From Polycyclovorans sp002706265 (GTDB taxonomy: Bacteria; Pseudomonadota; Gammaproteobacteria; Nevskiales; Nevskiaceae), in NCBI GenBank assembly GCA_963973915.1, contig CAXBBM010000004.1, positions 190,600 through 254,599 of the forward strand: a DNA stretch of 64,000 bases. Reading direction: 5' to 3'. Positions 1-9,090 of the stretch are shown piece after piece. A model generated the notes under the pieces. That model was not told the DNA's origin. It searched no databases and was given only the letters and a program-made list of their open reading frames with translations. Position 1 is the stretch's first letter. Each line of letters begins with the position of its first letter. The translations under genes were made by a program, and so were the position numbers.

Positions 1-221
1 AGCCAATGGACGGCACCGACCGTGATCGCCATCTCAGGGCCGGCCGCGCGGTTGGCATACACCGCCCACAGCGCGTAAACCAGTGCGCCCAGCATCGCGC
101 CGGGCAGACCGTCAACCACCTGTCGCAGCGCCATCAGCATGGTCCGGCCGTGGCCGCGGCACAGACCGGTCTGCCGGGCGGCATCGGAGGTGTTGCCGGG
201 CAGGTCGGGGTGATCCGTCAT
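1..221 (-). CDS. Partial hypothetical membrane protein
   Basis: The frame opens with ATG at 221 and runs off the left edge, so only the first 73 residues are visible. They comprise a polar N-terminus of about 25 residues and one hydrophobic segment at roughly residues 37-56. I do not recognise the family. It is divergent from the hydrolase gene at 391, with about 170 bases between them that probably hold both promoters. The C-terminus lies outside the window. Confidence 0.45.
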   Translation of the reverse strand, partial: MTDHPDLPGNTSDAARQTGLCRGHGRTMLMALRQVVDGLPGAMLGALVYALWAVYANRAAGPEMAITVGAVHW

Positions 222-390
222 AGGGCGGTTGGTGAGTGGCAAGGCCCTTGGAACGCTCGGCATCGGGTTTGGTTGCGCGGTCGGGGACCGATCTGGAGGA
301 TGGAACATGAATCCGCGTGTTTCGCACATAAACCCGTCACATTAGCGCCCCAAGATGACAGTTCGACTGAGGTGCAAAGGACGCTGAGCC

Positions 391-1245
391 ATGGCAAAAC
401 CCAGGCATTGCCGCGTGACGGCGCGGCTGGCCATCGGCATGGCCCTGGTGGCGTTGGGCGGCTGCACCAAACCGCCCTACCCGCGCGGCACGGTCGAGAC
501 GCTCTACCCCGCGCCACCCCGTCCGGACGTGCGACAGCACCCGGTTGCAGGGCGCAGCCTGCAGGTCGTGGAGATGCCCGGCATCGAAGGCGGCACACCA
601 ATCCTGTTCGTCCACGGCTCGCCCGGGGACTGGCAGGCCTGGGCGCGCTACCTCGACACCGCCGACCTGCCCCGCGCCGGCGCGCGCCGGGCGGTGGACC
701 GCCCCGGATTCGGCGGTTCCGGCCCGGGCCGGGTGATCACCGATCTGCGTGCCCAGGCGGCCCTGCTCGCCGGCTTGATTGCCGACGACGGCCCGCCGGC
801 CGTGGTGGTGGGGCACTCACTGGGCGGACCATTGGTGGCCTGGATGGCCATCGACTTCCCCGAAAAGGTCTGCGGCGCGGTGATGGTGGCCGGGTCAGTG
901 GCGCCCGAGCTTGAGGCCCCGCGCTGGTACAACCGCCTCGCCGACACCCGGCTGGCGCGCTGGCTGCTGCCGGACGCGCTGCTCTGGTCGAATCACGAAA
1001 TCATGTCGCTGCAGGCCGAGTTACGGCTGCTCGACGCCCACTGGCCAGCATTGCAGCGGCCGCTGATGGCCGTGCAGGGCATGGACGACGCGCTGGTCGA
1101 TCCCAAGACCCTCGACTACCTGAAAAGCCGGGTGCCTGCGCCATGGCTGACCGCGGTGCCCGTCTTCGATCAGGGCCATTTCGTGCTGTGGAAAGCGCCG
1201 GCATCGGTCATCGACGCCATCGTCAGCCTGCCGTGCTGGCCCTGA
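391..1245 (+). CDS. Alpha/beta hydrolase, predicted lipoprotein
   Basis: This 284-residue protein has a hydrophobic N-terminus ending in an LGGC lipobox (Cys25), so it is probably exported and lipid-anchored. The hydrolase fold is indicated by an HG oxyanion-type motif near residue 75, the nucleophile elbow GHSLGG at 141-146 (Ser143), an acidic candidate at Asp232/233 or Asp237, and the catalytic His263 in QGHF. The substrate is unknown; such proteins are esterases, lipases or related hydrolases. It stands alone, and the convergent gene downstream ends 18 bases away. Confidence 0.85.
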   Translation: MAKPRHCRVTARLAIGMALVALGGCTKPPYPRGTVETLYPAPPRPDVRQHPVAGRSLQVVEMPGIEGGTPILFVHGSPGDWQAWARYLDTADLPRAGARRAVDRPGFGGSGPGRVITDLRAQAALLAGLIADDGPPAVVVGHSLGGPLVAWMAIDFPEKVCGAVMVAGSVAPELEAPRWYNRLADTRLARWLLPDALLWSNHEIMSLQAELRLLDAHWPALQRPLMAVQGMDDALVDPKTLDYLKSRVPAPWLTAVPVFDQGHFVLWKAPASVIDAIVSLPCWP

Positions 1246-1263
1246 GCGACCGGCGGGCGCGAC

Positions 1264-1593
1264 TCAGTCGATGTCGCGCGTCCGTCGCGGACCGACGCGC
1301 CGCTCTTCGCCATCTGGGGGTGGCGCATCGCGGTGGCGACGGTCCTGCCGCTCCTGCTCGCGTCGGTCGATGCGGCGGCCGCTGCTCTGGGCGCTTGCCT
1401 CGCGCCGCAACGCTTCTTTCTTCGAGTAGAACAGCAGATAGACCAGATAAACGACCAGCATCAGGCCCGCGAACGTCAGCGCAATGTCGATCAGTGTCAG
1501 CACCTGAGTGGCCTCGAATTCTGCTGCGGCAACGTGCGGGTCATGTCGTTGATTCAGAGTGGGGTTGGGAACGGCACGGCTATCATGGTCCAT
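1264..1593 (-). CDS. Small single-pass membrane protein with charged tail
   Basis: This is a protein of about 109 residues read from the ATG at 1593. An upstream in-frame start would run into the start region of the opposite asmA-like gene. Residues 31-56 form one strong transmembrane helix, followed by a very basic and acidic, low-complexity tail rich in Arg, Glu and Asp. I do not recognise a family. It is divergent from the AsmA gene and its start lies only 22 bases from it, so the two probably share a promoter region. The start has only a weak ribosome binding site. Confidence 0.5.
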   Translation of the reverse strand: MDHDSRAVPNPTLNQRHDPHVAAAEFEATQVLTLIDIALTFAGLMLVVYLVYLLFYSKKEALRREASAQSSGRRIDRREQERQDRRHRDAPPPDGEERRVGPRRTRDID

Positions 1594-1615
1594 TCGTCTT
1601 CGAGAAGGGGGGCTT

Positions 1616-4087
1616 ATGCCCAAAGCACTGAAAATCGGTCTGGCAGCGCTCGGCGCGCTGCTGGTGTTGTTGATTGGCATCGCCATCGCGCTGCCCTTGC
1701 TGATCGACCCGAATGATTACCGCGACACCATTGCCACCAAGGTGGAAGAGGCCACCGGCCGAAGCTTCGCGCTCGGCAAGATCGAATTGAAGGTGTTCCC
1801 GTGGGTGAAGTTGCGCGTCAACGACGCTGAACTGGGCAATGCCGCAGGCTTTGGTGACCAGCCCTTCGCCTCGGTGCAAGAAGCCGACGTGGGCGTCAAG
1901 GTGTTGCCACTGCTGTTCGACCGACAACTGGTGGTCAGCGCGGTCACGCTCAAGGGGCTCACCGCCCACCTGACCCGCAAAGCCGACGGCACCAACAACT
2001 GGGACGACCTGGCGCGCGCAGACGACGCCGCCCCGCAAGCGCCCGAGGCGGAAACCGACAGGGGCGGATTCGACCCCGGCCAGATCGACATCGGCGGCGT
2101 CAGCATTCTCGACGCCGCAATCACCTTCGACGACCGGCAGACCGGCCAGCGCGTCACGATCGAAGATTTCTCGCTGGAGACCGGCCGCCTCGCCCTTGGC
2201 GAAGCCTTCGACGTCACCACCGGCGCCCGCGTCACCCTGGGCGAGCCCGCCATGACCGTGCGCTGGGACCTCAGCAGCCACGTCTCCCCCGACGATGATT
2301 TCACCCAGATCGCCGTCGAAGACCTGAAGACCACCCTCACGCTTGAAGGCGAAGGGCTGGACGTGACCAGCGAGCTGACCGGCAACCCCAACATCAACCT
2401 CACCGACACGCGCCTGGCGTGGCCCGACCTTGCCGTCGACTTCGACGTGACCCACGCCGAGGGCGCGGCCAAGGGCCGCCTCACCTCACCCGTCGAGCTG
2501 GACTGGACGGCGATGAAGCTGGCCCTGGGCAAGCTGGCGCTGGACGCGACGGCGCGCAGCAAGGCGATCGACAAGCCCATCGACATCAGCCTGCGCGGCG
2601 CCGTCAACTACGACGGCACGGCCCATACCGCCCGCGTGAACGACCTGTCGCTGCAGGCGGGCGAGGCCAAACTCACCGGCAACGTCAACGCCAGCAAGCT
2701 CGACAGCGACGCCCCACAGGCGCAGGGCAAGCTCAACCTGGCCGCCTTTTCACCGCGGAAGCTGGCCGCCGAACTCGGCATCGAACTGCCGCCCATGCAG
2801 GACGACACCGCGCTGCAGAAGCTGCAGTTCAGCAGCGACATTGGCGGCGGCACGCGCGGCGTGGCGCTGAACAACATCGTGCTGGTGCTGGACGACACCA
2901 CCGCAAGGGGTTCCGCCGAGGTGCGCGATTTCGCCACCCAGGCGATCCGCTTCGACCTGACCGTGGACACCCTCGACGCCGACCGCTACATGCCCCCCAA
3001 CGAAGCGGTCGAGGCGGCCAAGGAGCAGCCCAGCGAAGAGACCGCCAAAGAGGCCAGCGACGACATCAACCAGATCGAACTGCCCACCGAGATGCTTGAC
3101 GCGCTCAACGTGGACGGCGTGCTGCGCATTGGTGAACTCAAGGTCAGCGGCCTGACGCTCAGCGACGCCAGAGTCACCCTCAGCGGCGCCGCCGGACAGC
3201 CCAAACGGCAGCAGGTCACGGCAAAACTTTATGGCGGCGACATCGCGCTGGACCACCGGTACACCCCTGGTGCCACGCCCGGCTGGGCGCTGAAGGCCGG
3301 GCTCGACGCCTTTCAGGCCGCGCCGTTCCTCAAGGACTTTGTGGGCAAGGACTACGTGTCGGGCCTGACGAAGTTCGACATTGACCTGCGCTCCAGCGGC
3401 ACCACCGTGGGCGACCTGCGCGCCGCGCTCAACGGGCAGCTCTCGGCCCGGCTGCGCGATGGCGCGGTCAAGGGCTTCAACCTGGGCGCCATGCTGCGCC
3501 GTGCCCAAGCGGCCTACACCGGCAACAAGGCCGAAGCCCGCGCACCCGCCACGGTGGAAGAAACCGACTTCTCGACCCTGGCGGTCGCCGCGACCATCAC
3601 CAACGGCGTGCTCGAAACCACGCTGCTCGACGCTGCCAGTCCGCTGTTGCGGCTTGAAGGCGGCGGCAAGGTCAACCTGGTCGATGAAACGCTGGACTTC
3701 GTCGCCAAGCCCACCGTCGTGGCCACCGCCACCGGGCAAGGCGGCAAGGAGCTTGAGGCCCTGCGCGGCCTGACCATTCCCATCGCGCTCACCGGCAGCC
3801 TGTTCGACCCCAAGGTGCGCTTCGACTTCAAGGAGGCCCTGAAAACCCGGGCCGTCAACGAGGCCAGGGAGCGTCTCGGGGTCGATGAAGACGAACTGCG
3901 TGACAAGGCCAAGGCCGAAGAACGCCGGGCGCGCGACAAGCTCGAAACCAAGATCGAGGAAGAACTCGGTGACGGGGCGGCCGACGCCCTGCGCGGCCTG
4001 TTCGGCGGGCGCTCGCGCGCCACGCCAACGCCAACGCCGACCCCCGCGGCGGCGCCCGCGACCGAGGCCACCGAACCCCCAACGTGA
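1616..4087 (+). CDS. asmA: AsmA family protein
   Basis: The protein has 823 residues from the ATG at 1616, chosen because a G-rich ribosome site (GAGAAGGGGGG) sits just upstream. A single N-terminal membrane helix (residues 6-28) is followed by a long beta-rich repetitive region typical of AsmA, where DP-NDYR motifs follow the anchor, and by the AsmA C-terminal domain at about 550-730. The tail is a charged helix and a Thr-Pro repeat. AsmA-like proteins are envelope proteins of the bridge-like lipid-transfer superfamily, linked to outer-membrane lipid homeostasis. It overlaps mutY by four bases (GTGA), so the two are probably translationally coupled. Confidence 0.88.
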   Translation: MPKALKIGLAALGALLVLLIGIAIALPLLIDPNDYRDTIATKVEEATGRSFALGKIELKVFPWVKLRVNDAELGNAAGFGDQPFASVQEADVGVKVLPLLFDRQLVVSAVTLKGLTAHLTRKADGTNNWDDLARADDAAPQAPEAETDRGGFDPGQIDIGGVSILDAAITFDDRQTGQRVTIEDFSLETGRLALGEAFDVTTGARVTLGEPAMTVRWDLSSHVSPDDDFTQIAVEDLKTTLTLEGEGLDVTSELTGNPNINLTDTRLAWPDLAVDFDVTHAEGAAKGRLTSPVELDWTAMKLALGKLALDATARSKAIDKPIDISLRGAVNYDGTAHTARVNDLSLQAGEAKLTGNVNASKLDSDAPQAQGKLNLAAFSPRKLAAELGIELPPMQDDTALQKLQFSSDIGGGTRGVALNNIVLVLDDTTARGSAEVRDFATQAIRFDLTVDTLDADRYMPPNEAVEAAKEQPSEETAKEASDDINQIELPTEMLDALNVDGVLRIGELKVSGLTLSDARVTLSGAAGQPKRQQVTAKLYGGDIALDHRYTPGATPGWALKAGLDAFQAAPFLKDFVGKDYVSGLTKFDIDLRSSGTTVGDLRAALNGQLSARLRDGAVKGFNLGAMLRRAQAAYTGNKAEARAPATVEETDFSTLAVAATITNGVLETTLLDAASPLLRLEGGGKVNLVDETLDFVAKPTVVATATGQGGKELEALRGLTIPIALTGSLFDPKVRFDFKEALKTRAVNEARERLGVDEDELRDKAKAEERRARDKLETKIEEELGDGAADALRGLFGGRSRATPTPTPTPAAAPATEATEPPT

Positions 4088-5133
4088 CCCCCGCGCTGTC
4101 ATTCGCCGAACGGGTGCTGCAATGGTTCGATGCACACGGCAGGCACGACCTGCCGTGGCAGCAGCCGCGCTCGGCGTATCGCGTCTGGGTGTCGGAGATC
4201 ATGCTGCAGCAGACCCAGGTGGCCACCGTCGTCCCCTACTTCGCGCGCTTCATGGCGCGCTTTCCCGACGTGCAGACCCTGGCCTGCGCCCCGCTGGATG
4301 AGGTGCTCGCCCACTGGTCGGGCCTCGGCTACTACGCCCGGGCGCGCAATCTCCACGCCTGCGCCAAGGTCGTCACCGAGACCTTGAACGGGGCGTTTCC
4401 GCGCACGATTGACGGCTGCATGGCGCTGCCCGGCATCGGCCGGTCCACCGCTGGCGCCATCGTGTCGCAAGCCTTCGATCTACCCGCGCCCATCCTCGAC
4501 GGCAACGTGCGCCGCGTGCTGGCCCGCCACGCCGCGCTGCACGGCTGGCCGGGCACGCCGGCGGTGTCACAGGCCTTCTGGGCGCTGGCCGAAGCGCGGC
4601 TGCCGACCCACCGCCACGCCGACTACACCCAGGCCCTGATGGACCTGGGCGCCACCTGCTGCACCGCGCGGCGCCCACAGTGCCTGTCGTGCCCGGTGCA
4701 GCACGACTGCCTCGCCCGCCAGCACGGCAGCATTGACCACCTGCCCACGCCCAAACCACGGCGCACGCGGCCCCGCAGGCGGGCGCAGATTCTCATCATC
4801 GAAAATGAGGCCGGCGACATCCTGCTGGCCAGGCGGCCCCAACGCGGCCTCTGGGGCGGCCTGTGGAGCCCGCCCGTCATCGACGCCGAGCAGTGCTGGC
4901 CGGCGGCACTGGACGCACTGCCCCGGCGTGACCACGCACCGCTGGCGCCCATCGCCCACCGCTTCACCCACTTCGACCTGCAGATGGACCCGGTGCGACT
5001 GCTGGGCACATCCCCGCCGGACACGGACCACATCTGGCACACACCGTCGGGAGCCCTTACCCTCGGGCTCCCGGCGCCCATCCGGCGCATGATCGAACAA
5101 CTGGTTGCCCACCCTGCAACCCCGCAAGCCTGA
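4084..5133 (+). CDS. mutY: A/G-specific adenine DNA glycosylase
   Basis: MutY removes adenine mispaired with 8-oxoguanine. The 349-residue protein shows the N-terminal HhH-GPD glycosylase fold with the catalytic Glu38 in SEIMLQQTQV, the LPGIG hairpin, and the catalytic Asp in LDGNVRRVL. It has the 4Fe-4S loop with spacing C-x6-C-x2-C-x5-C (CTARRPQCLSCPVQHDC), and a C-terminal NUDIX-like domain that reads 8-oxoG. The start is GTG at 4084, overlapping the asmA stop. yggX follows six bases downstream, the same order as in E. coli. Confidence 0.97.
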   Translation: MTPALSFAERVLQWFDAHGRHDLPWQQPRSAYRVWVSEIMLQQTQVATVVPYFARFMARFPDVQTLACAPLDEVLAHWSGLGYYARARNLHACAKVVTETLNGAFPRTIDGCMALPGIGRSTAGAIVSQAFDLPAPILDGNVRRVLARHAALHGWPGTPAVSQAFWALAEARLPTHRHADYTQALMDLGATCCTARRPQCLSCPVQHDCLARQHGSIDHLPTPKPRRTRPRRRAQILIIENEAGDILLARRPQRGLWGGLWSPPVIDAEQCWPAALDALPRRDHAPLAPIAHRFTHFDLQMDPVRLLGTSPPDTDHIWHTPSGALTLGLPAPIRRMIEQLVAHPATPQA

Positions 5134-5139
5134 GATCCC

Positions 5140-5436
5140 ATGACCAAAACCGTTCACTGCATCAAGCTCGGCCGCGAAGCCGAGGCGCTCCCCAAACCGC
5201 CCCTGCCCGGCCCGCTGGGACAGAAGATTTTCGAGAACGTCAGCAAGCAAGCCTGGGAAACCTGGAAAGAACACCAAACCCGGCTGATCAACGAATACCG
5301 CCTGGCACTCTCAGACGCCAAGGCCCGCGCCTTCCTCATGGACGAGCTCAAGAAGTATTTTTTTGAAGGCGGCGAGCTGACCAGCACCGGCTTCGTGCCC
5401 CCGCCCGCCGACAGCGGCGTCAAGCAATACCCCTGA
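5140..5436 (+). CDS. yggX: Fe(2+)-trafficking / oxidative damage protection protein
   Basis: This 98-residue protein matches YggX over its whole length: it opens with the VHCIKLG segment holding the single conserved cysteine, then the LPGPLG and QAWxxWxxHQT motifs, and ends with a FVPP segment. YggX is a small cytosolic protein that protects Fe-S proteins and is proposed to traffic labile iron. It follows mutY, an Fe-S DNA glycosylase, in the conserved mutY-yggX arrangement. It is slightly longer than the E. coli protein (91 residues) because of a short C-terminal tail. Confidence 0.95.
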   Translation: MTKTVHCIKLGREAEALPKPPLPGPLGQKIFENVSKQAWETWKEHQTRLINEYRLALSDAKARAFLMDELKKYFFEGGELTSTGFVPPPADSGVKQYP

Positions 5437-5451
5437 ACCAGCGCCTCGCGC

Positions 5452-5480
5452 TTGACGCCACCCCGCCGCGCGGCTTTAAT
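5452..5480 (+). promoter_or_regulatory. Sigma-70 promoter of tRNA-Phe
   Basis: A -35 element TTGACG (5452-5457) and a -10 element TTTAAT (5475-5480) are separated by exactly 17 bases, about 40 bases before the tRNA. The -10 is followed by a GC-rich discriminator (ACGCGCCCC), the kind of sequence that makes stable RNA promoters sensitive to ppGpp. The assignment is by inspection. Confidence 0.65.
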
Positions 5481-5521
5481 ACGCGCCCCTTGCGTGCAAT
5501 GCGCGACGGGTCAGCCTCAAT

Positions 5522-5597
5522 GGCCAAGTAGCTCAGTCGGTAGAGCAGGGGATTGAAAATCCCCGTGTCGGCGGTTCGATTCCGTCCTTGGCCACCA
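5522..5597 (+). tRNA. tRNA-Phe (GAA)
   Basis: The cloverleaf is complete: acceptor stem GGCCAAG pairing with CTTGGCC, D-arm AGCTCAGTCGGTAGAGCA, anticodon stem GGGGA/TCCCC with loop TTGAAAA (GAA at 5555-5557), T-loop GTTCGATTC, and an encoded CCA end. Confidence 0.97.
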
Positions 5598-5958
5598 TTT
5601 AATCCACAATAAAATCAAAGACTTTGCTCGGCCCCGCCACGCGAAGCCTTTCTGCTTGGGCTGCCTGCGAGAAACGCCTGCCTGCAATGCGGCACGCTAC
5701 AGTCCTGAGACGAGATCCGGTCAGATGCACGCACCGAATCTCCCATCGTTGTGTCGTGCGGCTTGCAGGTTTCATCAACCACCGACGGCTCGCTTGCGTG
5801 GCACCCGCGAGCCCCGCGGACAGGACGCTGGCCATGCCACCTGCAGTCATGGATGCCTGGCCGTCCACGCGGTTGCTGCACGCCGCTCCATCGACACCCT
5901 GCCACTGACGATCACCCGCGCCGGGTACGCCGTGCGGCCCTGTCGCCAACCTGCAGGG
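5598..5958. other. Intergenic region without a recognised gene
   Basis: About 360 bases lie between tRNA-Phe and the end of the cusA gene. Short open frames exist on both strands, but none has a ribosome site, a recognisable domain or a sensible composition. I see no terminator with a T-run, no repeat and no tRNA-end duplication. Confidence 0.4.
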
Positions 5959-8900
5959 TCACGCGGCAAGCCGCCGCCGGTGCAGCAGCAGATACGCCGC
6001 TGGCAGCACCAGCATGGACAGCAGCGGCGCGGTGATCATGCCGCCGACCATGGGGGCGGCGATGCGCTGCATGATTTCGCTGCCGGTGCCGGCGCCGATG
6101 AACAGCGGCAACAGGCCGGCGATGATGACGGCGACGGTCATGGCCTTGGGCCGCACGCGCAGCACTGCGCCGTCGATCAGGGCGGCGCGCAGGTCGGCGT
6201 GGGTGCGCAGGGCGCCGCGCTCTTCGCGCTCGCGCACGGCGTTGTCGAGGTAGAGCAGCATGACCACGCCGAACTCTGCCGCCACGCCGGCCAGGGCAAT
6301 GAAGCCCACGCCGCTGGCGACCGACAGGTGGTGGCCCAGGCCGTAGATCAACCAGAATCCGCCGATCAGGGCGAACGGCAGGGTTGCCATGATCAGCACC
6401 GCTGAACTGACGCGGCCAAACGTGAGGTACAGCAGCACAAAGATGACGCTGAGGGTCAGCGGCACGACCACTTGCAGGCGCTGGCTGGCGCGCGCCAGGT
6501 ACTCGAATTGCCCTGACCAGCTCACCGAATACCCGGCGGGCAGTTGCACCTGCTCGGCGACGGCCCGTTTGGCATCGGCCACGTAGCCGCCCAGGTCGCG
6601 GTCGCGAATGTCGATGTAGATCCAGCCATTGGGGCGCGCGTTTTCAGACTTGATCATGGGCGGGCCGGCGGTGATGCTGACCTCGGCAAAGCTGCCCAGG
6701 GTGAGGGTTTCACCGCGCATCGTGACCACGGGCAACTCGCGCAGGTCTTGCACCGAGTCGCGCAGCTCACGCGGATAACGGACGTTGATGGGAAAGCGCT
6801 GCAAGCCTTCGACGGTTTCGCCGATGTTTTGGCCACCAATGGCCATGCTGACCAGCCGCTGCACGTCGGTGATCGACAGCCCGTGGCGCGCGGCGGCGAT
6901 GCGGTCTGGCACCACCTCGATGTAGCGCCCGCCCGAAACGCGCTCGGAGAAGGCCGAGGCAGTGCCCGGCACGGTCTTGACCACCGCGGCAATCTGGTCG
7001 CCGATGCGCTGTATCTCGTTCAGGTCTGGCCCGGCGATCTTGATGCCCACGGGCGACTTGATGCCGGTTGCCAGCATGTCGAGGCGGTTGCGGATGGGTT
7101 GCACCCACACATTGCCCATGCCCGGCAGCTTGAGCGCGGCGTCCATCTCGTCAATGAGTTTTTCGGTGGTCATGCCGGCGCGCCATTGGGCCTTGGGCTT
7201 GAGCCGGATGGTGGTTTCAACCATTTCCAGCGGCGCCGGGTCGGTGGCGGTTTCGGCGCGGCCGATCTTGCCGAACACCCGCTCGACCTCGGGAAAGCTT
7301 TTCAGGATGCGGTCGGTCTGCTGAAGAATCTGCGCGCCCTTGCCCACCGACAGGCCCGGCAGCGCGGTGGGCATGTACAGCAGGTCGCCCTCGTCCAGTG
7401 GCGGCATGAACTCGGTCCCCAGGCGGGTCATCGGCCATGCGGTGGCCAGCGCCAGCAGCGCGGCGACGGCCAGGGTGGTGCGTGGACGGGCCAGCACCGC
7501 GTGAATCATCGGCCGATAGGCCGCCGCCAGAACACGGTTGAGCGGGTTGGTCGACTCGGCTGCGATCTTGCCGCGAATGAAGGCCACCATCAGCACCGGA
7601 ATCAGCGTCACCGACAGCCCGGCCGCGGCGGCCATTGCATAGGTTTTGGTGAAGGCCAGCGGCGCGAACATGCGGCCTTCCTGAGCCTGCAGGGTGAACA
7701 CCGGCACGAAGCTGAGGGTGATGATCAGCAGGCTGAAAAACAGCGCCGGGCCGACCTCGGCGGCGGCCTCGGCGATCAGCTTCAGCCGCTGCTCGCCTTG
7801 CAGCACCTGCCCGGGATGCGCGCGCGTCCAGTGCTCCAGCTTCTTGTGGGCGTTCTCGATCATCACCACCGCCGCGTCGACCATGGCGCCGATGGCGATC
7901 GCCACGCCCCCCAGCGACATGATGTTGGCGCTGAGCCCCTGCCAATGCATGACGCCGAAGGCCACCAAGATGCCCACCGGCAGGGTGATGATGGCCACCA
8001 GCGCCGAGCGCAGGTGCCACAGAAAAATGCCGCAGACCAGCGCGACGACCAGAAACTCTTCGAGCAACTTGTGCGACAGGTTTTGCACCGCCCGGTCGAT
8101 GAGGGTGGCGCGATCGTAGGTTTCGACCACCTCGACGCCCTCGGGCAGGCTGGCTTTCAGCACCTCGAGTTTGGCCTTGACGGCCTTGATGGTGGACAGC
8201 GCGTTCTCGCCCGAGCGCAGCACGATCACGCCACCGACCACTTCGCCTTCACCATCCAGTTCGGCGATGCCACGGCGTATTTCGGGGCCCCGTTGCACGG
8301 TGGCCACGTCGCGCAGCAGCACCGGGGTGCCGTCTTCGCCCAGGGCGACGGGAATCTGGCGAAAATCATCGAGGTTCTGAAGATAGCCCCGGGTGCGCAC
8401 CATATATTCGGCCTCGGCCAGCTCCAGCACCGAGCCGCCGCCCTCGCTGTTGGCGGCCTGGATGGCGGCCACGACCGTGTCCAGCGGCAGCCTGTAGGCG
8501 CGCAGGCGGTCGGGGTCGAGCACGATCTGGTACTGGCGGTTGAAGCCGCCAAGGGTGGCGACCTCGGCCACGTTCTCGACGGTTTTCAGTTCGTATTTCA
8601 GAAACCAGTCCTGCAATGCACGCAGTTCTGAAATGTCGGTGTTGCCGCTGCGGTCGACCAGGGCGTATTCGTAGATCCAGCCCACGCCGGTGGCGTCTGG
8701 CCCCAGCGCGGCATCGGCGGCTTCGGGCAGCCGGTCTTGCACCTGCGACAGATACTCAAGCACCCGCGAACGCGCCCAGTAGAGGTCCACCCCGTCTTCG
8801 AACAGCACGTAGACGAACGATTCGCCGAACATGGAATAGCCCCGCACGGTCTTGGCGTAGGGCACCGACAACAGCGTGGTGGTCAGCGGGTAGGTCACCT

Positions 8901-9090
8901 GGTCTTCCACCACCTGCGGCGCCTGTCCGGGGTAGGTGGTGCGAACGATCACCTGCGTGTCCGACAGATCGGGAATCGCGTCCAGTGGCATGTGCACCGT
9001 GGCGTAGAGCCCCCACGCGGTGAGCAGCACGGTGCCGAACAGCACCAGAAAGCGGTTGTGCACCGACCAGTGAATGAGCCGCGCGATCAT
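5959..9090 (-). CDS. cusA: Cu(I)/Ag(I) heavy-metal efflux RND pump, CusA type
   Basis: This 1043-residue inner-membrane RND transporter has the usual architecture: N-terminal helix (residues 9-32), a large periplasmic loop, a central bundle of helices at about 340-530, a second periplasmic loop and C-terminal helices. In transmembrane helix 4 the motif GAMVDAAVVMIEN lacks the extra Asp of CzcA-type pumps and matches the monovalent-cation (HME4, Cu/Ag) type. It exports copper or silver through the adaptor and outer-membrane channel encoded just upstream. The start overlaps the cusB stop by four bases (9087-9090). It is the last gene of a four-gene leftward operon. Confidence 0.93.
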   Translation of the reverse strand: MIARLIHWSVHNRFLVLFGTVLLTAWGLYATVHMPLDAIPDLSDTQVIVRTTYPGQAPQVVEDQVTYPLTTTLLSVPYAKTVRGYSMFGESFVYVLFEDGVDLYWARSRVLEYLSQVQDRLPEAADAALGPDATGVGWIYEYALVDRSGNTDISELRALQDWFLKYELKTVENVAEVATLGGFNRQYQIVLDPDRLRAYRLPLDTVVAAIQAANSEGGGSVLELAEAEYMVRTRGYLQNLDDFRQIPVALGEDGTPVLLRDVATVQRGPEIRRGIAELDGEGEVVGGVIVLRSGENALSTIKAVKAKLEVLKASLPEGVEVVETYDRATLIDRAVQNLSHKLLEEFLVVALVCGIFLWHLRSALVAIITLPVGILVAFGVMHWQGLSANIMSLGGVAIAIGAMVDAAVVMIENAHKKLEHWTRAHPGQVLQGEQRLKLIAEAAAEVGPALFFSLLIITLSFVPVFTLQAQEGRMFAPLAFTKTYAMAAAAGLSVTLIPVLMVAFIRGKIAAESTNPLNRVLAAAYRPMIHAVLARPRTTLAVAALLALATAWPMTRLGTEFMPPLDEGDLLYMPTALPGLSVGKGAQILQQTDRILKSFPEVERVFGKIGRAETATDPAPLEMVETTIRLKPKAQWRAGMTTEKLIDEMDAALKLPGMGNVWVQPIRNRLDMLATGIKSPVGIKIAGPDLNEIQRIGDQIAAVVKTVPGTASAFSERVSGGRYIEVVPDRIAAARHGLSITDVQRLVSMAIGGQNIGETVEGLQRFPINVRYPRELRDSVQDLRELPVVTMRGETLTLGSFAEVSITAGPPMIKSENARPNGWIYIDIRDRDLGGYVADAKRAVAEQVQLPAGYSVSWSGQFEYLARASQRLQVVVPLTLSVIFVLLYLTFGRVSSAVLIMATLPFALIGGFWLIYGLGHHLSVASGVGFIALAGVAAEFGVVMLLYLDNAVREREERGALRTHADLRAALIDGAVLRVRPKAMTVAVIIAGLLPLFIGAGTGSEIMQRIAAPMVGGMITAPLLSMLVLPAAYLLLHRRRLAA

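Noticed and set aside
2750..4135. A 461-codon minus-strand frame opposite the AsmA gene
   Set aside because: Gly/Ala/Arg-rich shadow; the plus-strand AsmA-mutY pair explains the region.
5598..5958. Several short frames between tRNA-Phe and cusA, considered as small genes or a phage attachment remnant
   Set aside because: No ribosome sites or domains, and no repeat of the tRNA 3' end could be seen.
6544..8631. A 695-codon open frame on the plus strand opposite cusA
   Set aside because: It is an antisense shadow caused by high GC; its translation is Gly/His/Arg-rich without motifs, while the minus strand holds a full RND pump.
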